A stretch of DNA of 64,000 bases, taken from Hymenobacter sp. H14-R3. Its GTDB lineage: Bacteria > Bacteroidota > Bacteroidia > Cytophagales > Hymenobacteraceae. Location: positions 1 to 64,000 of the forward strand of contig NZ_JASITD010000004.1 of the NCBI RefSeq assembly GCF_030063445.1, given 5' to 3'. Shown piece after piece: positions 43,866-52,753 of this stretch; position 1 is the stretch's first letter, and each line of letters starts with the position of its first letter. The translations under genes were made by a program, and so were the position numbers. The notes under the pieces are model-generated. The model worked only from the letters and a program-made list of their open reading frames with translations. It was not told where the DNA came from and ran no database searches.

Positions 43866-44987
43866 TTACTTCATCAAGCCTTTTTGCTTCATTTGCCGAA
43901 TAGACTCCTCGTAGCTGCCACCTTGCACCTCCTGCTGTTCCACCCAAGCCGCAAACTTCCGGATACCCTCACTGAATGACACCTCTGGCCGGAAGCCAAG
44001 GCCGGCGCTAATTTTTTCCAGCGAAGCTACGTTGTGCCGAATATCGCCAATGCGATAATTACCAGTTACTTCTATCTCCGTATCGGCCCCGTACAGCGTG
44101 CGCAACTGCTCCGCTACTTCCCGCACAGTGGTCGCTACGCCGGAGCCTACATTATACACATCATGGGACACTGTCTGGGATTCAATCCCCAGCATGGTGG
44201 CCTTCACTACATCACCTACATACACAAAATCGCGCGTCTCCTCACCATCTTCAAAGATGTTAATGCGCTTACCGCCACTGCGAATGAGAGTGGAAAAGAT
44301 GGAGAGAATGCCGGTGTAAGGATTCTTGAGCGACTGCCCAGGCCCATACACATTTTGGTAGCGGAAGGCAAGCGCCGGAATACCGATAGACTGGCACACA
44401 TTGAGTACCAGCTGCTCCTGGCTCAGCTTCGTGATGCCGTATACCGAGGAGGGGTGCAACTTCGAATCCTCATCGGTGGGCAACACCCCCAGGGGCTTGT
44501 CGCACTCGGGGCACCGGGGCTCAAAGTTGCCAGCCGCTAAATCTTTATCCTTGCGGCTGGGCGGATACTGCACCTGGTGCTCGTCGCAGACATATTTGCC
44601 CTCACCGTAAATAGCGCGCGAGGAAGCAACTACCACCTTTTCTACCTTGTGCTTGGTATTCACCAGCGCGTCGAGTAGCAGGGCCGTGCCCGAAATGTTA
44701 TGCTCAATATATCGGTGCACCTCGTACATAGACTGGCCAGTGCCCGTCTCCGCCGCGTAATGAACCACTATATTAGCGTCCTTCATCGCTTCTTCCCAAT
44801 CGGCCTTATTTCGCACATCACCTTTAATAAAGCGGACGCCCTCCTGCTCGGGAAAGGTATAATCCTCCCCATGAATCTGGGGCGATAAATTATCGAGTAC
44901 AATAACGCCGTAGCCGTGCTCCAGCAGACTCTGAGTAAGATGAGTGCCGATAAAGCCCGCACCACCTGTTATAAGAACTTTCTTCAT
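43866..44987 (-). CDS. NAD-dependent epimerase (dTDP-L-rhamnose 4-epimerase-like SDR)
   Basis: 373 residues. The NAD-binding GGAGFIGTH (8-16) and the catalytic Y-x3-K in SVYGITK are present. A distinctive insert starts YVCDEHQ, continues to NFEPRCPECDKPLG and has the Cys pair CPEC. This insert and the QNVYGPGQSLKNPYTGILSI segment are typical of the dTDP-L-rhamnose 4-epimerase group that yields 6-deoxy-L-talose. The assignment is by pattern; other 4-epimerases share parts of it. Preceded by an own TATATTTG box (45091-45098). Confidence 0.8.
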   Translation of the reverse strand: MKKVLITGGAGFIGTHLTQSLLEHGYGVIVLDNLSPQIHGEDYTFPEQEGVRFIKGDVRNKADWEEAMKDANIVVHYAAETGTGQSMYEVHRYIEHNISGTALLLDALVNTKHKVEKVVVASSRAIYGEGKYVCDEHQVQYPPSRKDKDLAAGNFEPRCPECDKPLGVLPTDEDSKLHPSSVYGITKLSQEQLVLNVCQSIGIPALAFRYQNVYGPGQSLKNPYTGILSIFSTLIRSGGKRINIFEDGEETRDFVYVGDVVKATMLGIESQTVSHDVYNVGSGVATTVREVAEQLRTLYGADTEIEVTGNYRIGDIRHNVASLEKISAGLGFRPEVSFSEGIRKFAAWVEQQEVQGGSYEESIRQMKQKGLMK

Positions 44988-45090
44988 AAATTTTTACTTC
45001 TGGAAGGAGAAAGGATTTGCTTGAATAGCAAGTATCAAACTCCGGACTTGCGTTAACCAAGTCAGCCAAGCAGTATTAGGAGTCGTGGCA

Positions 45091-45098
45091 CAAATATA
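45091..45098 (-). promoter_or_regulatory. candidate internal -7 box (TATATTTG)
   Basis: Exact TAnnTTTG match on the reverse strand, about 104 bp upstream of the epimerase start and within the 160-bp gap after the next glycosyltransferase. It could start a separate epimerase-GT4 transcript. Confidence 0.4.
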
Positions 45099-45147
45099 CC
45101 ACATTAGAAAGGCTCGTATTACCGCAACGAGTAGCCCAGCCAACCTA

Positions 45148-46359
45148 CTATACGGCTGGCACACCAAAAAAATGAACGTATGCTTGGCGCGACAGTTCAA
45201 TCGAGCGATGCCGCTCAGCTAGCTGGCGCACCTGCTGGCGGTAGCCGGGCTGCGCCATTTGCTGGGCCACATTGCCTAGGGCTTCAGGCACCGAAATGGG
45301 CCGGTCAAGATTAAAGATGGCCCCACCGCCTTCCTTATTGATAATGTCGCTGTCGTCGCCGATGCCTTCGGGGAGCAGCACGGGCAGGCCACTAGCCCAA
45401 TATTCCCCAATCTTAATGGCCGAGCAGAATAGCCGACAGGGCGCGGGCTTAATTGTAGCAAATGCAAAATCGGCAGCCGACAAGTAATCAGGCACCTCAT
45501 GGTGAGCGGCTTTGGTTACGAACACCTGGCTGGCTGCCAGTCCGGCCGCAGCCAGCTTAGCCTGTACTTCGGGCAAGGGGTCAGGCGTCAGAATAATCAG
45601 GCGAAAAGCTGCGCCGAAAAAATCAGCCGCCGTCCGAAATACCTGGAACGCCTCCTCATCGTAGTATATGCTACCGAATTTCCCTACGTATACGCCCACT
45701 ACAACCTCGGCGGGCCAGTCCAGGCGCTCACGTACCCGCGCCCGCACCCCGGCCTCGAAGGCAAAGGCGGCGGCATTCACTGAGCAGGGCACTGTTACGA
45801 TGCGCTCGGCCGGTACGCCTTCCTTCATCAGCTGTTGGCGGTAGTTCTCGGCTACCGGCATTAGGCCCAGCGCCAACTGCTTCTGCCGTTTCTCCCAGTA
45901 CTGCTGAAACAGGAAGCGCGGGTCGTAAGCTCGCCACACCCCCGACTCCAGCATATAGTCGGCGTGCGGCTCAAACGACTCCACGTAAAAAGGCAGCTTC
46001 GTCTTCTTCCACACCAAATAGGCCAGCGCGCCCGCCGGCGAACCCCGCGCCAGGATAAAGTCGGGCTTAAACGCCGCCACCTGCTTCACCAACTCGTTTG
46101 GGAAGCGCGTAAAATCTTCAATCTTATTCAAAAAAACATTGCCCGCTGGCTTAGAGCGCAACGGCTCGAAACTGATTTTATTCGCCTCGAAGCCGGGTGC
46201 AAAAGTCAATTCGGCCTGCGCCTCCATGCCCCGTTCAATGGTTACGAGCCGGATGGCTTCTACATCGGACCGCTCCTGCAAAAGGCGCAGATGCGGGAAC
46301 ACAGTGCTGGTCGTCAGGCCTTCGTTCAGGCCCCAATAGCCAAGAAAAAGAATACGCAT
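45148..46359 (-). CDS. glycosyltransferase family 4
   Basis: 403 residues, GT-B fold. The N-terminus MRILFLGYWGLNEG is followed by PDFILARGSPAGALAYL and a nucleotide-sugar domain with VVVGVYVGKFGSIYYDEEAF, LIILTPDPLPEV and SAIKIGEYWASGLPVLLPEG. The Glu of KIGEYWA plus the following residues stand where the E-x7-E motif of GT4 enzymes normally sits. Donor sugar cannot be inferred. It lies downstream of a GT2 gene with a 37-bp gap. Confidence 0.85.
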   Translation of the reverse strand: MRILFLGYWGLNEGLTTSTVFPHLRLLQERSDVEAIRLVTIERGMEAQAELTFAPGFEANKISFEPLRSKPAGNVFLNKIEDFTRFPNELVKQVAAFKPDFILARGSPAGALAYLVWKKTKLPFYVESFEPHADYMLESGVWRAYDPRFLFQQYWEKRQKQLALGLMPVAENYRQQLMKEGVPAERIVTVPCSVNAAAFAFEAGVRARVRERLDWPAEVVVGVYVGKFGSIYYDEEAFQVFRTAADFFGAAFRLIILTPDPLPEVQAKLAAAGLAASQVFVTKAAHHEVPDYLSAADFAFATIKPAPCRLFCSAIKIGEYWASGLPVLLPEGIGDDSDIINKEGGGAIFNLDRPISVPEALGNVAQQMAQPGYRQQVRQLAERHRSIELSRQAYVHFFGVPAV

Positions 46360-46396
46360 TCGAATATATCAGGTGGTTAGCGGAGCGGGCGGAGTC

Positions 46397-47299
46397 CTAA
46401 CGCTTTAGCAGCCCGACTATTTTTACGCCCAACAGGCTGCGCAGCAGGAGTATGGCCGCGGTTTTTGCATCTAGGCCCGGCGCGGCCTGCCGGGCATAGC
46501 CCCAAGCCTGCCCTCGGTACCCATCGGCATAGGCGTGGATGGCACAAAGGTAATAGACCCGCCCCAGCAGGCGGCGGCGCTGCTTGGGGGTCAGGGTCAA
46601 GTGCTGCTGCATCCAGTCGGTAGCCAGCTCCAGCCGCCGGATGAGGCCCTGGTTATCGGCCCGCATCGAACGCTGGTCGTGGTCGTTCATGGTCAGCGTC
46701 ACAGCATCTACGAGTTGCACTGTGGCCCCGTGCTGCGTGTTTTCCAGCATAAACAGCCAGTCTTCCACGGCGGCGTAGCGACGGTCTTCCTCAAACTTTT
46801 TAAGTGCGGGGTTGGCCCGGAGTACGCACACATTGCAGGCCAGCACGTTGCCCGCCAGAAAGGTTTCAAACCCCAGTGGGCCGGCAGGTAGCGGAGCCAT
46901 ATCGCTGGAACGGTGTTGCCCCTCACGGTCAAAATCGTACTTGGTGGCAATGAAATTGGGCGGCGCGGCGGCGGCGGCAATGGCGGCCTGCAACGTGGCC
47001 AAGTGGTTATGGTGCAGCAGGTCGTCGGAGTCCAAAAAAATAACGTACTCGCCACGGGCGCGGGCCAGACCGTAGTTGCGGGCGGCCCCGCGCTCGGCAT
47101 TTTGCTTAGGCAGGTACTGCACCCGCGCATCGGCTAGATAAGGCCGCACCACAGCGGCCGTATCATCGGGGCTACCGTCGTCCACCACCAACAGTTCCCA
47201 GTCAGGCAGCCCTTGGGCCAACACCGAGTCCAGCGTCAGGCTGATGAGGCTGGCGCGGTTGTAGGTGGGAATAATGATGGAGAAGAAAGGAGCTAGCAT
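46397..47299 (-). CDS. glycosyltransferase family 2
   Basis: 300 residues. GT-A fold: FFSIIIPTYNRASLI at the N-terminus, LLVVDDGSPDDT, GAARNYGLARARGEYVIFLDSDD with the D-x-D for metal and nucleotide-sugar binding. A helical C-terminus follows without membrane anchor. A stump of a closely similar gene is found at 50257-50424. Adds a sugar to the lipid-linked repeat unit, most likely in the cytosol; donor unknown. Confidence 0.92.
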   Translation of the reverse strand: MLAPFFSIIIPTYNRASLISLTLDSVLAQGLPDWELLVVDDGSPDDTAAVVRPYLADARVQYLPKQNAERGAARNYGLARARGEYVIFLDSDDLLHHNHLATLQAAIAAAAAPPNFIATKYDFDREGQHRSSDMAPLPAGPLGFETFLAGNVLACNVCVLRANPALKKFEEDRRYAAVEDWLFMLENTQHGATVQLVDAVTLTMNDHDQRSMRADNQGLIRRLELATDWMQQHLTLTPKQRRRLLGRVYYLCAIHAYADGYRGQAWGYARQAAPGLDAKTAAILLLRSLLGVKIVGLLKR

Positions 47300-47337
47300 C
47301 AGGAGGAAGGAAGATAACTAAGGCGAATACCCTGCGA

Positions 47338-48483
47338 CTAGAGGCTTGCATAAAACTCCAGAACTCCATCCACTACGCGCTGTTGCAGTTCGGGGTACAA
47401 TTCATAGTAGAGCGGAAGGCGTACTAGGCAGTCGGTATAGTGGTCGGCCCATGGTAGGGCGCGGCCGTCGTGCTTATCAGTGTAAAAGGGGCTGGTATGC
47501 AGCGAAAGGTAATGGAACACCGGCAATATCTGCCGCTGTTTGAGGGCATTAATCAGGGCCGTGCGCTCGTCCAGACTGCGGCACACGAGGTAGAACATGT
47601 GGCCGTTATTAGTGGCGTATTCTGGCAGGTGGGGCAGGCTCACCCCTTGCGCCGCCAAGGGTACAAAGGCATCGTAGTAGCGCTGCCAGATGGCCTTACG
47701 ACGGGCCTGAATGTCGCCCATATGCTCTAGTTGCGCGTAAAGGAAAGCCGCCACAATGTCAGAGGGCAGAAAGCTGGAACCCACATCCACCCAGCCATAC
47801 TTATCCACTTCACCCCGAAAAAACGAAGAGCGGTTGGTACCCTTCTCCCGAATAATCTCGGCCCGCTGCGCGTAGCGTGGGTCGTTGATGGCCAGCATCC
47901 CGCCCTCGCCGGCGATAATATTCTTGGTTTCGTGAAACGAAAAAGCCGCCAACTCCCCGATGGTGCCTAGTGCTTGGCCCTTATAAAAACTATCAATGGC
48001 CTGCGCTGCGTCTTCTACCACGGCTAACCCATGCTTGGTGGCCACGGCCCCGATGGCGTCCATGTCACAGGCGATGCCTGCGTAATGCACCGGCACTACG
48101 GCGCGGGTACGTGGCGTAATCAGGCTTTCCAAAGTGGCTGGATCCAAGTTGGGGTTTTCGGCAGTGCTGTCGGCAAACACAATTTTGGCTCCGCGCAGTA
48201 CGAAGGCATTGGGCGTGCTTACAAAGGTGTAAGAGGGCACAATTACCTCGTCGCCAGGTTGCAGGTCGAGTAGTAGAGCGGCCATTTCCAGTGCGTCAGT
48301 ACAACTCGTGGTCAGCAACACTTTGGTGAAGCCGAGTTGCTGCTCAAAAAACTGGTGGCAGCGCTTGGTGAACAAGCCGTCGCCCGAGATTTTGCCCGAG
48401 CGCACGGCTTCCTCAATATACTTGGTTTCGGGGCCGGCGAGGTAGGGCTTGTTGAAAGGAATGGCGGCGAAAGTAGATGACAT
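47338..48483 (-). CDS. wecE: dTDP-4-amino-4,6-dideoxygalactose transaminase (WecE/RffA)
   Basis: 381 residues, DegT/DnrJ/EryC1/StrS family. The PLP-binding Lys187 lies in FHETKNIIAGEGG, a stretch typical of WecE. PFNKPYLAGPETKYIEEAV at the N-terminus and VVEDAAQAID, with the family Asp, agree. Converts dTDP-4-keto-6-deoxyglucose to dTDP-Fuc4N. The next gene downstream is a WecD-like acetyltransferase, giving the dTDP-Fuc4NAc pair known from enterobacterial common antigen. RmlA/RmlB, needed for the substrate, are not in the window. Confidence 0.93.
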   Translation of the reverse strand: MSSTFAAIPFNKPYLAGPETKYIEEAVRSGKISGDGLFTKRCHQFFEQQLGFTKVLLTTSCTDALEMAALLLDLQPGDEVIVPSYTFVSTPNAFVLRGAKIVFADSTAENPNLDPATLESLITPRTRAVVPVHYAGIACDMDAIGAVATKHGLAVVEDAAQAIDSFYKGQALGTIGELAAFSFHETKNIIAGEGGMLAINDPRYAQRAEIIREKGTNRSSFFRGEVDKYGWVDVGSSFLPSDIVAAFLYAQLEHMGDIQARRKAIWQRYYDAFVPLAAQGVSLPHLPEYATNNGHMFYLVCRSLDERTALINALKQRQILPVFHYLSLHTSPFYTDKHDGRALPWADHYTDCLVRLPLYYELYPELQQRVVDGVLEFYASL

Positions 48484-48542
48484 AAATGAAGTGGCTAAAT
48501 TTGTCGGAATTAATGATTACAAGCAGAAAAGATGTGCGCAAA

Positions 48543-49268
48543 TCAATCCAGCCATAGATGATAGATGTGCTCCTCGTGCGCCAGACGGAAACCGCACTTT
48601 TCGTAAAAGCGGTTGGCCGGCTCGTTATCGCGCTGGGTCACCACCTGCAGTTGGGCATAGCCCCAAGCGGTGGCCTGCGCCTGGGCGGCGGCCACCAGCT
48701 GCTGCCCCACGCGCTGCCCTCGGGCGACGGCATCCACGGCCAGCAGGCCAATGTCAGCCCGACCATTTTTCTCCCCCAGCGTTAGCAGGCCTAATTCGCG
48801 GCCGGCGGCGTCGCGCCACACCAGCACCCGCTGGGCGATAATGCCCGCTAGAGAATTGCGTAGCCACTGGCTGTAAAGGGCCTGAAATACAGTGGGTGCA
48901 AAATGCGTATCGAGCCGGAAGCGCGAGTACTCCCCACTCTGCCAGGCCAGCGACTCCAGCTGCGGCGAATAGTGCGTGGCCGTTCCGATGGCGGCCACTG
49001 GCTGAAAAGTGCGGCTTGGCGATAGCGGCATGACAAACGTCACCTTGCGGTCGGCCAGCCACGCTCCGGTGGCCTTTGCCACCGCCACCACTACTGCATC
49101 GGCAGGGTCGGCCACCATATACAACAGCCGCTGCCCGGCGTTGCGGGCAGCCGCAATAGCCGACCGCAACGCCGCAGCCGACTGCCCGGTCGTCGTTAGC
49201 CGGGCCACCGGGAAACCTAGGAAATCACTGTCCCAGGACAGAGGCTGCCAGATTGCTGGATTGCTCAT
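48543..49268 (-). CDS. dTDP-4-amino-4,6-dideoxygalactose N-acetyltransferase-like (WecD/RffC-type GNAT)
   Basis: 241 residues. The N-terminal part WQPLSWDSDFLGFPVARL matches the start of WecD. The C-terminal GNAT acetyltransferase core has IGLLAVDAVARGQRVGQQLV (acetyl-CoA loop R-x-x-G-x-G type) and NEPANRFYEKCGF. It would transfer acetyl from acetyl-CoA to the 4-amino group of dTDP-Fuc4N made by the neighbouring aminotransferase. The upstream GT2 gene overlaps its start by 4 bp (49265-49268), so translation may be coupled. Confidence 0.82.
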   Translation of the reverse strand: MSNPAIWQPLSWDSDFLGFPVARLTTTGQSAAALRSAIAAARNAGQRLLYMVADPADAVVVAVAKATGAWLADRKVTFVMPLSPSRTFQPVAAIGTATHYSPQLESLAWQSGEYSRFRLDTHFAPTVFQALYSQWLRNSLAGIIAQRVLVWRDAAGRELGLLTLGEKNGRADIGLLAVDAVARGQRVGQQLVAAAQAQATAWGYAQLQVVTQRDNEPANRFYEKCGFRLAHEEHIYHLWLD

Positions 49269-50254
49269 TCGGCGGCGGGGCGGGTGTGGGCGGGTGGGTC
49301 GGTACGCACATCTATCAGGTAGATAGGGCGGTTTTTCACCTGCTCAAAGGTCTTACCCAGATACAGACCCACCATGCCCAGCACGGATAGTATCAGTCCC
49401 GAAAAAAACCAGATGGAGATTATCAGGCTGGCGTAGCCGGTTTCCCAATGGTAACCCAGCAGTGCCCGCACCAGCGTAGTGAGCACCAACAGGAAAGCAG
49501 AAGCCGAAATACCCAGCCCCAGCTTTACCGTTAGACGCAGGGGCTTATCAGAGTACGATAGAATAATGTCTAGGGCCAGATTGAGAAGACCACGCAGATT
49601 GTAGCTGCTTGTACCCTCCGGACGCTCGGCGTGCGCCACTGCTAGGCTGCCGGCCCGGAACCCTACCCAACGCAGCATGGTAGGAAAGTAACGGATGCTT
49701 TCGCGCATGGCCAGCACGGCCGCTATCACCTTGCGTTGGTATATACCAAAGTTGGCGATGGCCGGGTCTTGTTTAGTTTCAGTGAGGTAGGCCAGCATTT
49801 GATAAAACGCCCGCGACCCTACCCGCTTCAGCCACGAGTCCTGCCGCTCCACGCGCCGGGCAAACACCAAGTCGTAGCCTTCGCTCACGGCATGGTCATA
49901 GAGTTTAGGGATTTCCTCGGGTTGGTCCTGCAAGTCGCAGTCCATCACTACTATCCACTCGCCCCGCGCCTGCGCCAGCCCTGCCGTAATGGCCTTATGC
50001 TGCCCAAAGTTGCGAGAGAGACGCACGCCCCGCACCCGTGGGTCGAGGGCGGCCTGCTCCACGATGCGGTCCCAAGAATCGTCCGGCCCACAGTCGTCTA
50101 CCAGAATAATCTCGTAGTTTTCCGTCAGCGTTACCATGCTACCCTTTATACGGCGCACCAACTCGGAAATCAGTTTTTCGGCCCGGTAAACTGGACTGAC
50201 GATGGAGAAAAAGGGTGGAGAATCAGACAAAACTGTTAGAAATAGAGCAGACAA
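49265..50254 (-). CDS. glycosyltransferase family 2 with two C-terminal membrane helices (GtrB/ArnC/DPM1-like)
   Basis: 329 residues if started at the TTG at 50254; a second TTG at 50230 (before SDSPPFFSIV) is equally possible. No ATG precedes the catalytic core. PFFSIVSPVYRAEKLISELV, ILVDDCGPDDSWD, and VVMDCDLQDQPEEIPKL (D-x-D-L-Q-D) match polyprenyl-phosphate sugar transferases. Two helices (about 245-310) anchor the C-terminus, as in GtrB. Such enzymes make undecaprenyl-phosphate-linked sugars for glycan side groups. The start is 2 bp past the stop of a truncated GT2 stump. Overlaps the downstream wecD-like gene by 4 bp. Confidence 0.87.
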   Translation of the reverse strand: MSALFLTVLSDSPPFFSIVSPVYRAEKLISELVRRIKGSMVTLTENYEIILVDDCGPDDSWDRIVEQAALDPRVRGVRLSRNFGQHKAITAGLAQARGEWIVVMDCDLQDQPEEIPKLYDHAVSEGYDLVFARRVERQDSWLKRVGSRAFYQMLAYLTETKQDPAIANFGIYQRKVIAAVLAMRESIRYFPTMLRWVGFRAGSLAVAHAERPEGTSSYNLRGLLNLALDIILSYSDKPLRLTVKLGLGISASAFLLVLTTLVRALLGYHWETGYASLIISIWFFSGLILSVLGMVGLYLGKTFEQVKNRPIYLIDVRTDPPAHTRPAAE

Positions 50255-50256
50255 AT

Positions 50257-50424
50257 TTAGGCAAAGTTACGCCCGGCCGTGTCGTCGGGGCTGCCGTCGT
50301 CCACCACCAGCAACTCCCAGTCGGATAATTTCTGGGCCAGCACTGAGTCCAGCGCCAGGCAGATGAGGTCAGCCCGGTTGTAGGTGGGAATGACGATGGA
50401 GAAAAGGGGGGCGACAGTAGACAT
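50257..50424 (-). pseudogene. truncated GT2 glycosyltransferase (N-terminal 55 codons)
   Basis: A frame from ATG 50424 to TAA 50257 gives 55 residues: FSIVIPTYNRADLI, then DSVLAQKLSDWELLVVDD and GSPDDT. After about 50 matching residues it ends in GRNFA and a stop. It closely resembles the N-terminus of the intact GT2 at 46397-47299, and the DNA also matches until just after the DDT codons. The catalytic D-x-D part is missing. It is probably the remains of a tandem copy lost by deletion. It is downstream of a hairpin that follows gmd. Confidence 0.85.
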
Positions 50425-50445
50425 GGATTGTCTAGGCGTTCTATA

Positions 50446-50478
50446 AATAGAAAGCTAGCTGCGAACCGGCTTTCTATT
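50446..50478 (-). terminator. hairpin after gmd
   Basis: Arms AATAGAAAGC (50446-50455) and GCTTTCTATT (50469-50478), 13-nt loop, 22 bp downstream of the gmd stop. It may end the upstream transcript before the GT2 stump. Confidence 0.5.
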
Positions 50479-50500
50479 GGGTTAATTGACCCAGGTGGGC

Positions 50501-51613
50501 CTACTCGTGGTAGCTGTACACCTTATGCCCGCCTTCCAGTAGGTAGGCGTCGCGGCGAAACAACTCCACGTCGGCTTCTACCATATCTTTCACCAGCGAG
50601 GCCAAGTCGTGCTTCGGCACCCAGCCCAGTTGGGTCTTTGCCTTGGTGGGGTCACCGATAAGCAGTTCCACTTCGGTGGGGCGGAAGTATCGAGGGTCGA
50701 TTTCGAGCACTACTTCGCCGGGCTTTACCTGGCTTTCGGGATTGGTGTTGCGCACTACGCGGCCTTTCTCTTCTACTCCTTCTCCTTCAAAGGCTACTTC
50801 GATGCCTACTTCAGCGAAGGCTAGGCGCACAAACTCACGCACGGTGGTCGTCACGCCGGTAGCAATTACAAAGTCCTCGGGCTCGTCCTGCTGCAGGATG
50901 CGCCACATGGCTTCCACGTAGTCTTGGGCATGGCCCCAGTCGCGCTTAGCGTCGATGTTGCCCAGAAAAAACTTGCTTTGCAGGCCCAGCGCGATGCGAG
51001 CCACGGCGCGAGTGATTTTACGCGTCACGAAGGTTTCGCCGCGCAACGGGCTTTCGTGGTTGAACAGGATGCCGTTGCAGGCAAACATACCGTAGGCTTC
51101 GCGGTAGTTGACCGTAATCCAGTAAGCGTACATCTTGGCCACGGCGTAGGGCGAGCGTGGGTAGAAGGGCGTGGTCTCACTCTGCGGCACGGCCTGCACC
51201 AGCCCGTACAGCTCCGAAGTACTGGCCTGGTAGATGCGCGTCTTCTCGGTAAGGCCTAGAATACGAATGGCTTCAAGTAGGCGCAGTGTACCGATGCCGT
51301 CGGCGTTGGCCGTGTACTCGGGCGTGTCGAAGCTCACCTTCACGTGCGACATAGCCCCAAGGTTGTATATCTCGTCGGGCTTCACCTCCTGCACAATACG
51401 GATAATATTGGTCGAGTCGTTCAGGTCGCCGTAGTGCAGTTTCAGGCGCACATCGGTTTCGTGCGGGTCCTGGTAGAGATGGTCAATGCGGTCGGTGTTG
51501 AACAGCGATGAGCGCCGCTTCAGGCCGTGCACTTCGTAGCCTTTACCTAATAGTAGTTCGGCTAAGTAGGCCCCATCCTGGCCCGTAATGCCGGTTATCA
51601 ATGCAACTTTCAT
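50501..51613 (-). CDS. gmd: GDP-mannose 4,6-dehydratase
   Basis: 370 residues from the ATG at 51613 ([14 protein letters not shown]); a start at 51622 adds three residues. The NADP-binding [12 protein letters not shown], the Ser-Thr-Glu region [10 protein letters not shown], the Y-x3-K of [10 protein letters not shown] and the [16 protein letters not shown] segment are diagnostic for Gmd. Makes GDP-4-keto-6-deoxymannose in the cytosol, which the Fcl encoded upstream turns into GDP-L-fucose. The pair shows that fucose (or a related 6-deoxy sugar) is in the glycan. Confidence 0.97.
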   Translation of the reverse strand: MKVALITGITGQDGAYLAELLLGKGYEVHGLKRRSSLFNTDRIDHLYQDPHETDVRLKLHYGDLNDSTNIIRIVQEVKPDEIYNLGAMSHVKVSFDTPEYTANADGIGTLRLLEAIRILGLTEKTRIYQASTSELYGLVQAVPQSETTPFYPRSPYAVAKMYAYWITVNYREAYGMFACNGILFNHESPLRGETFVTRKITRAVARIALGLQSKFFLGNIDAKRDWGHAQDYVEAMWRILQQDEPEDFVIATGVTTTVREFVRLAFAEVGIEVAFEGEGVEEKGRVVRNTNPESQVKPGEVVLEIDPRYFRPTEVELLIGDPTKAKTQLGWVPKHDLASLVKDMVEADVELFRRDAYLLEGGHKVYSYHE

Positions 51614-51773
51614 GGAAAACAAATCAGATGTAAAAAAAACAAGTAAGTAGCCGCTTCATTTCTTCACTTTGCAAATAGCCATGCACGAATCGATGGGACC
51701 TGCTACTCTGGTATAAAGCAGCGTTTTACCAAGCGCAAGCTAAGGGCCTACGGCTGAAAATCAACCGAAAAGG

Positions 51774-52727
51774 TTATCGGTAGGCCACTGCCTCCGGCTG
51801 AGCCACAAAGTCTTCGTACACCGCCGCCACGCCTTCTTCCAGCCCGATGGATGCCTGCCAGCCGTGCCCGGCCAGCTTGCTCACGTCCATGAGCTTGCGC
51901 GGGGTACCGTCGGGATATTCGGGATTGAAGCGGATGCTGCCCCCGTAGCCTACCGTGCGCTGCACCAGCTCGGCCAACTCCTTGATGCTCAGGTCTTCTC
52001 CGGTACCAATGTTTACCAGGCCCGGCTCGTTGTAGTTCTCTAGCAGCCAGAAGCAGGCGTCGGCCAGGTCATCGGCGTGCAGAAACTCGCGGCGCGGCGT
52101 GCCGCTGCCCCACACTTCCACCTCGGCCGCGCCGGCCAGCTTGGCCTCGTGAAACTTGCGGATGAGTGCCGGTAGCACGTGCGAGTTTTTCAAGTCGTAG
52201 TTATCATGCGGGCCGTACAGATTTGTGGGCATGGCCGAAATGAAGTTGCAGCCATACTGTGCCCGGTAAGCGTCGCACAGCTTGATGCCCGCGATTTTGG
52301 CAATGGCGTAGGGCTCGTTGGTATCCTCTAGCGGCCCGGTGAGGAGGGCATTTTCCTGCAAGGGCTGCGGAGCCAGCTTGGGGTAAATGCACGACGAGCC
52401 CAGAAACAGCAGCTTCTCCACGCCCTGCACGTAGCTCTGGTGGATAACGTTGGCCTCAATCATCAGGTTTTCATACAGGAAATCAGCCCGGTACGTGTTG
52501 TTGGCTACGATGCCGCCCACTTTGGCGGCGGCCAGCACTACGTATTCCGGCTTTTCGGCGGCGAAAAAGTCCGCTACGGCGGCCTGCTCGCGCAAATCCA
52601 GCTCAGCCGAGGTACGGGTAAGCAGGTTTTCGTAGCCAGCCTGTTGCAGGCGGCGTATCATGGCTGAGCCCACCATACCACGGTGCCCGGCAACATATAT
52701 TTTGGCGTTTTTTTCCATTATTTTCAT
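51774..52727 (-). CDS. fcl: GDP-L-fucose synthase
   Basis: 317 residues from the ATG at 52727; the ATG at 52718 ([11 protein letters not shown]) is also possible and gives 314. The N-terminal [39 protein letters not shown] and the Y-x3-K of [10 protein letters not shown] are typical of the WcaG/Fcl epimerase-reductase. It makes GDP-L-fucose from the Gmd product using NADPH. It lies upstream of gmd with a 160-bp gap. Confidence 0.97.
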   Translation of the reverse strand: MKIMEKNAKIYVAGHRGMVGSAMIRRLQQAGYENLLTRTSAELDLREQAAVADFFAAEKPEYVVLAAAKVGGIVANNTYRADFLYENLMIEANVIHQSYVQGVEKLLFLGSSCIYPKLAPQPLQENALLTGPLEDTNEPYAIAKIAGIKLCDAYRAQYGCNFISAMPTNLYGPHDNYDLKNSHVLPALIRKFHEAKLAGAAEVEVWGSGTPRREFLHADDLADACFWLLENYNEPGLVNIGTGEDLSIKELAELVQRTVGYGGSIRFNPEYPDGTPRKLMDVSKLAGHGWQASIGLEEGVAAVYEDFVAQPEAVAYR

Positions 52728-52753
52728 AGAAAACTAATCAGCAAGATGAGCAG

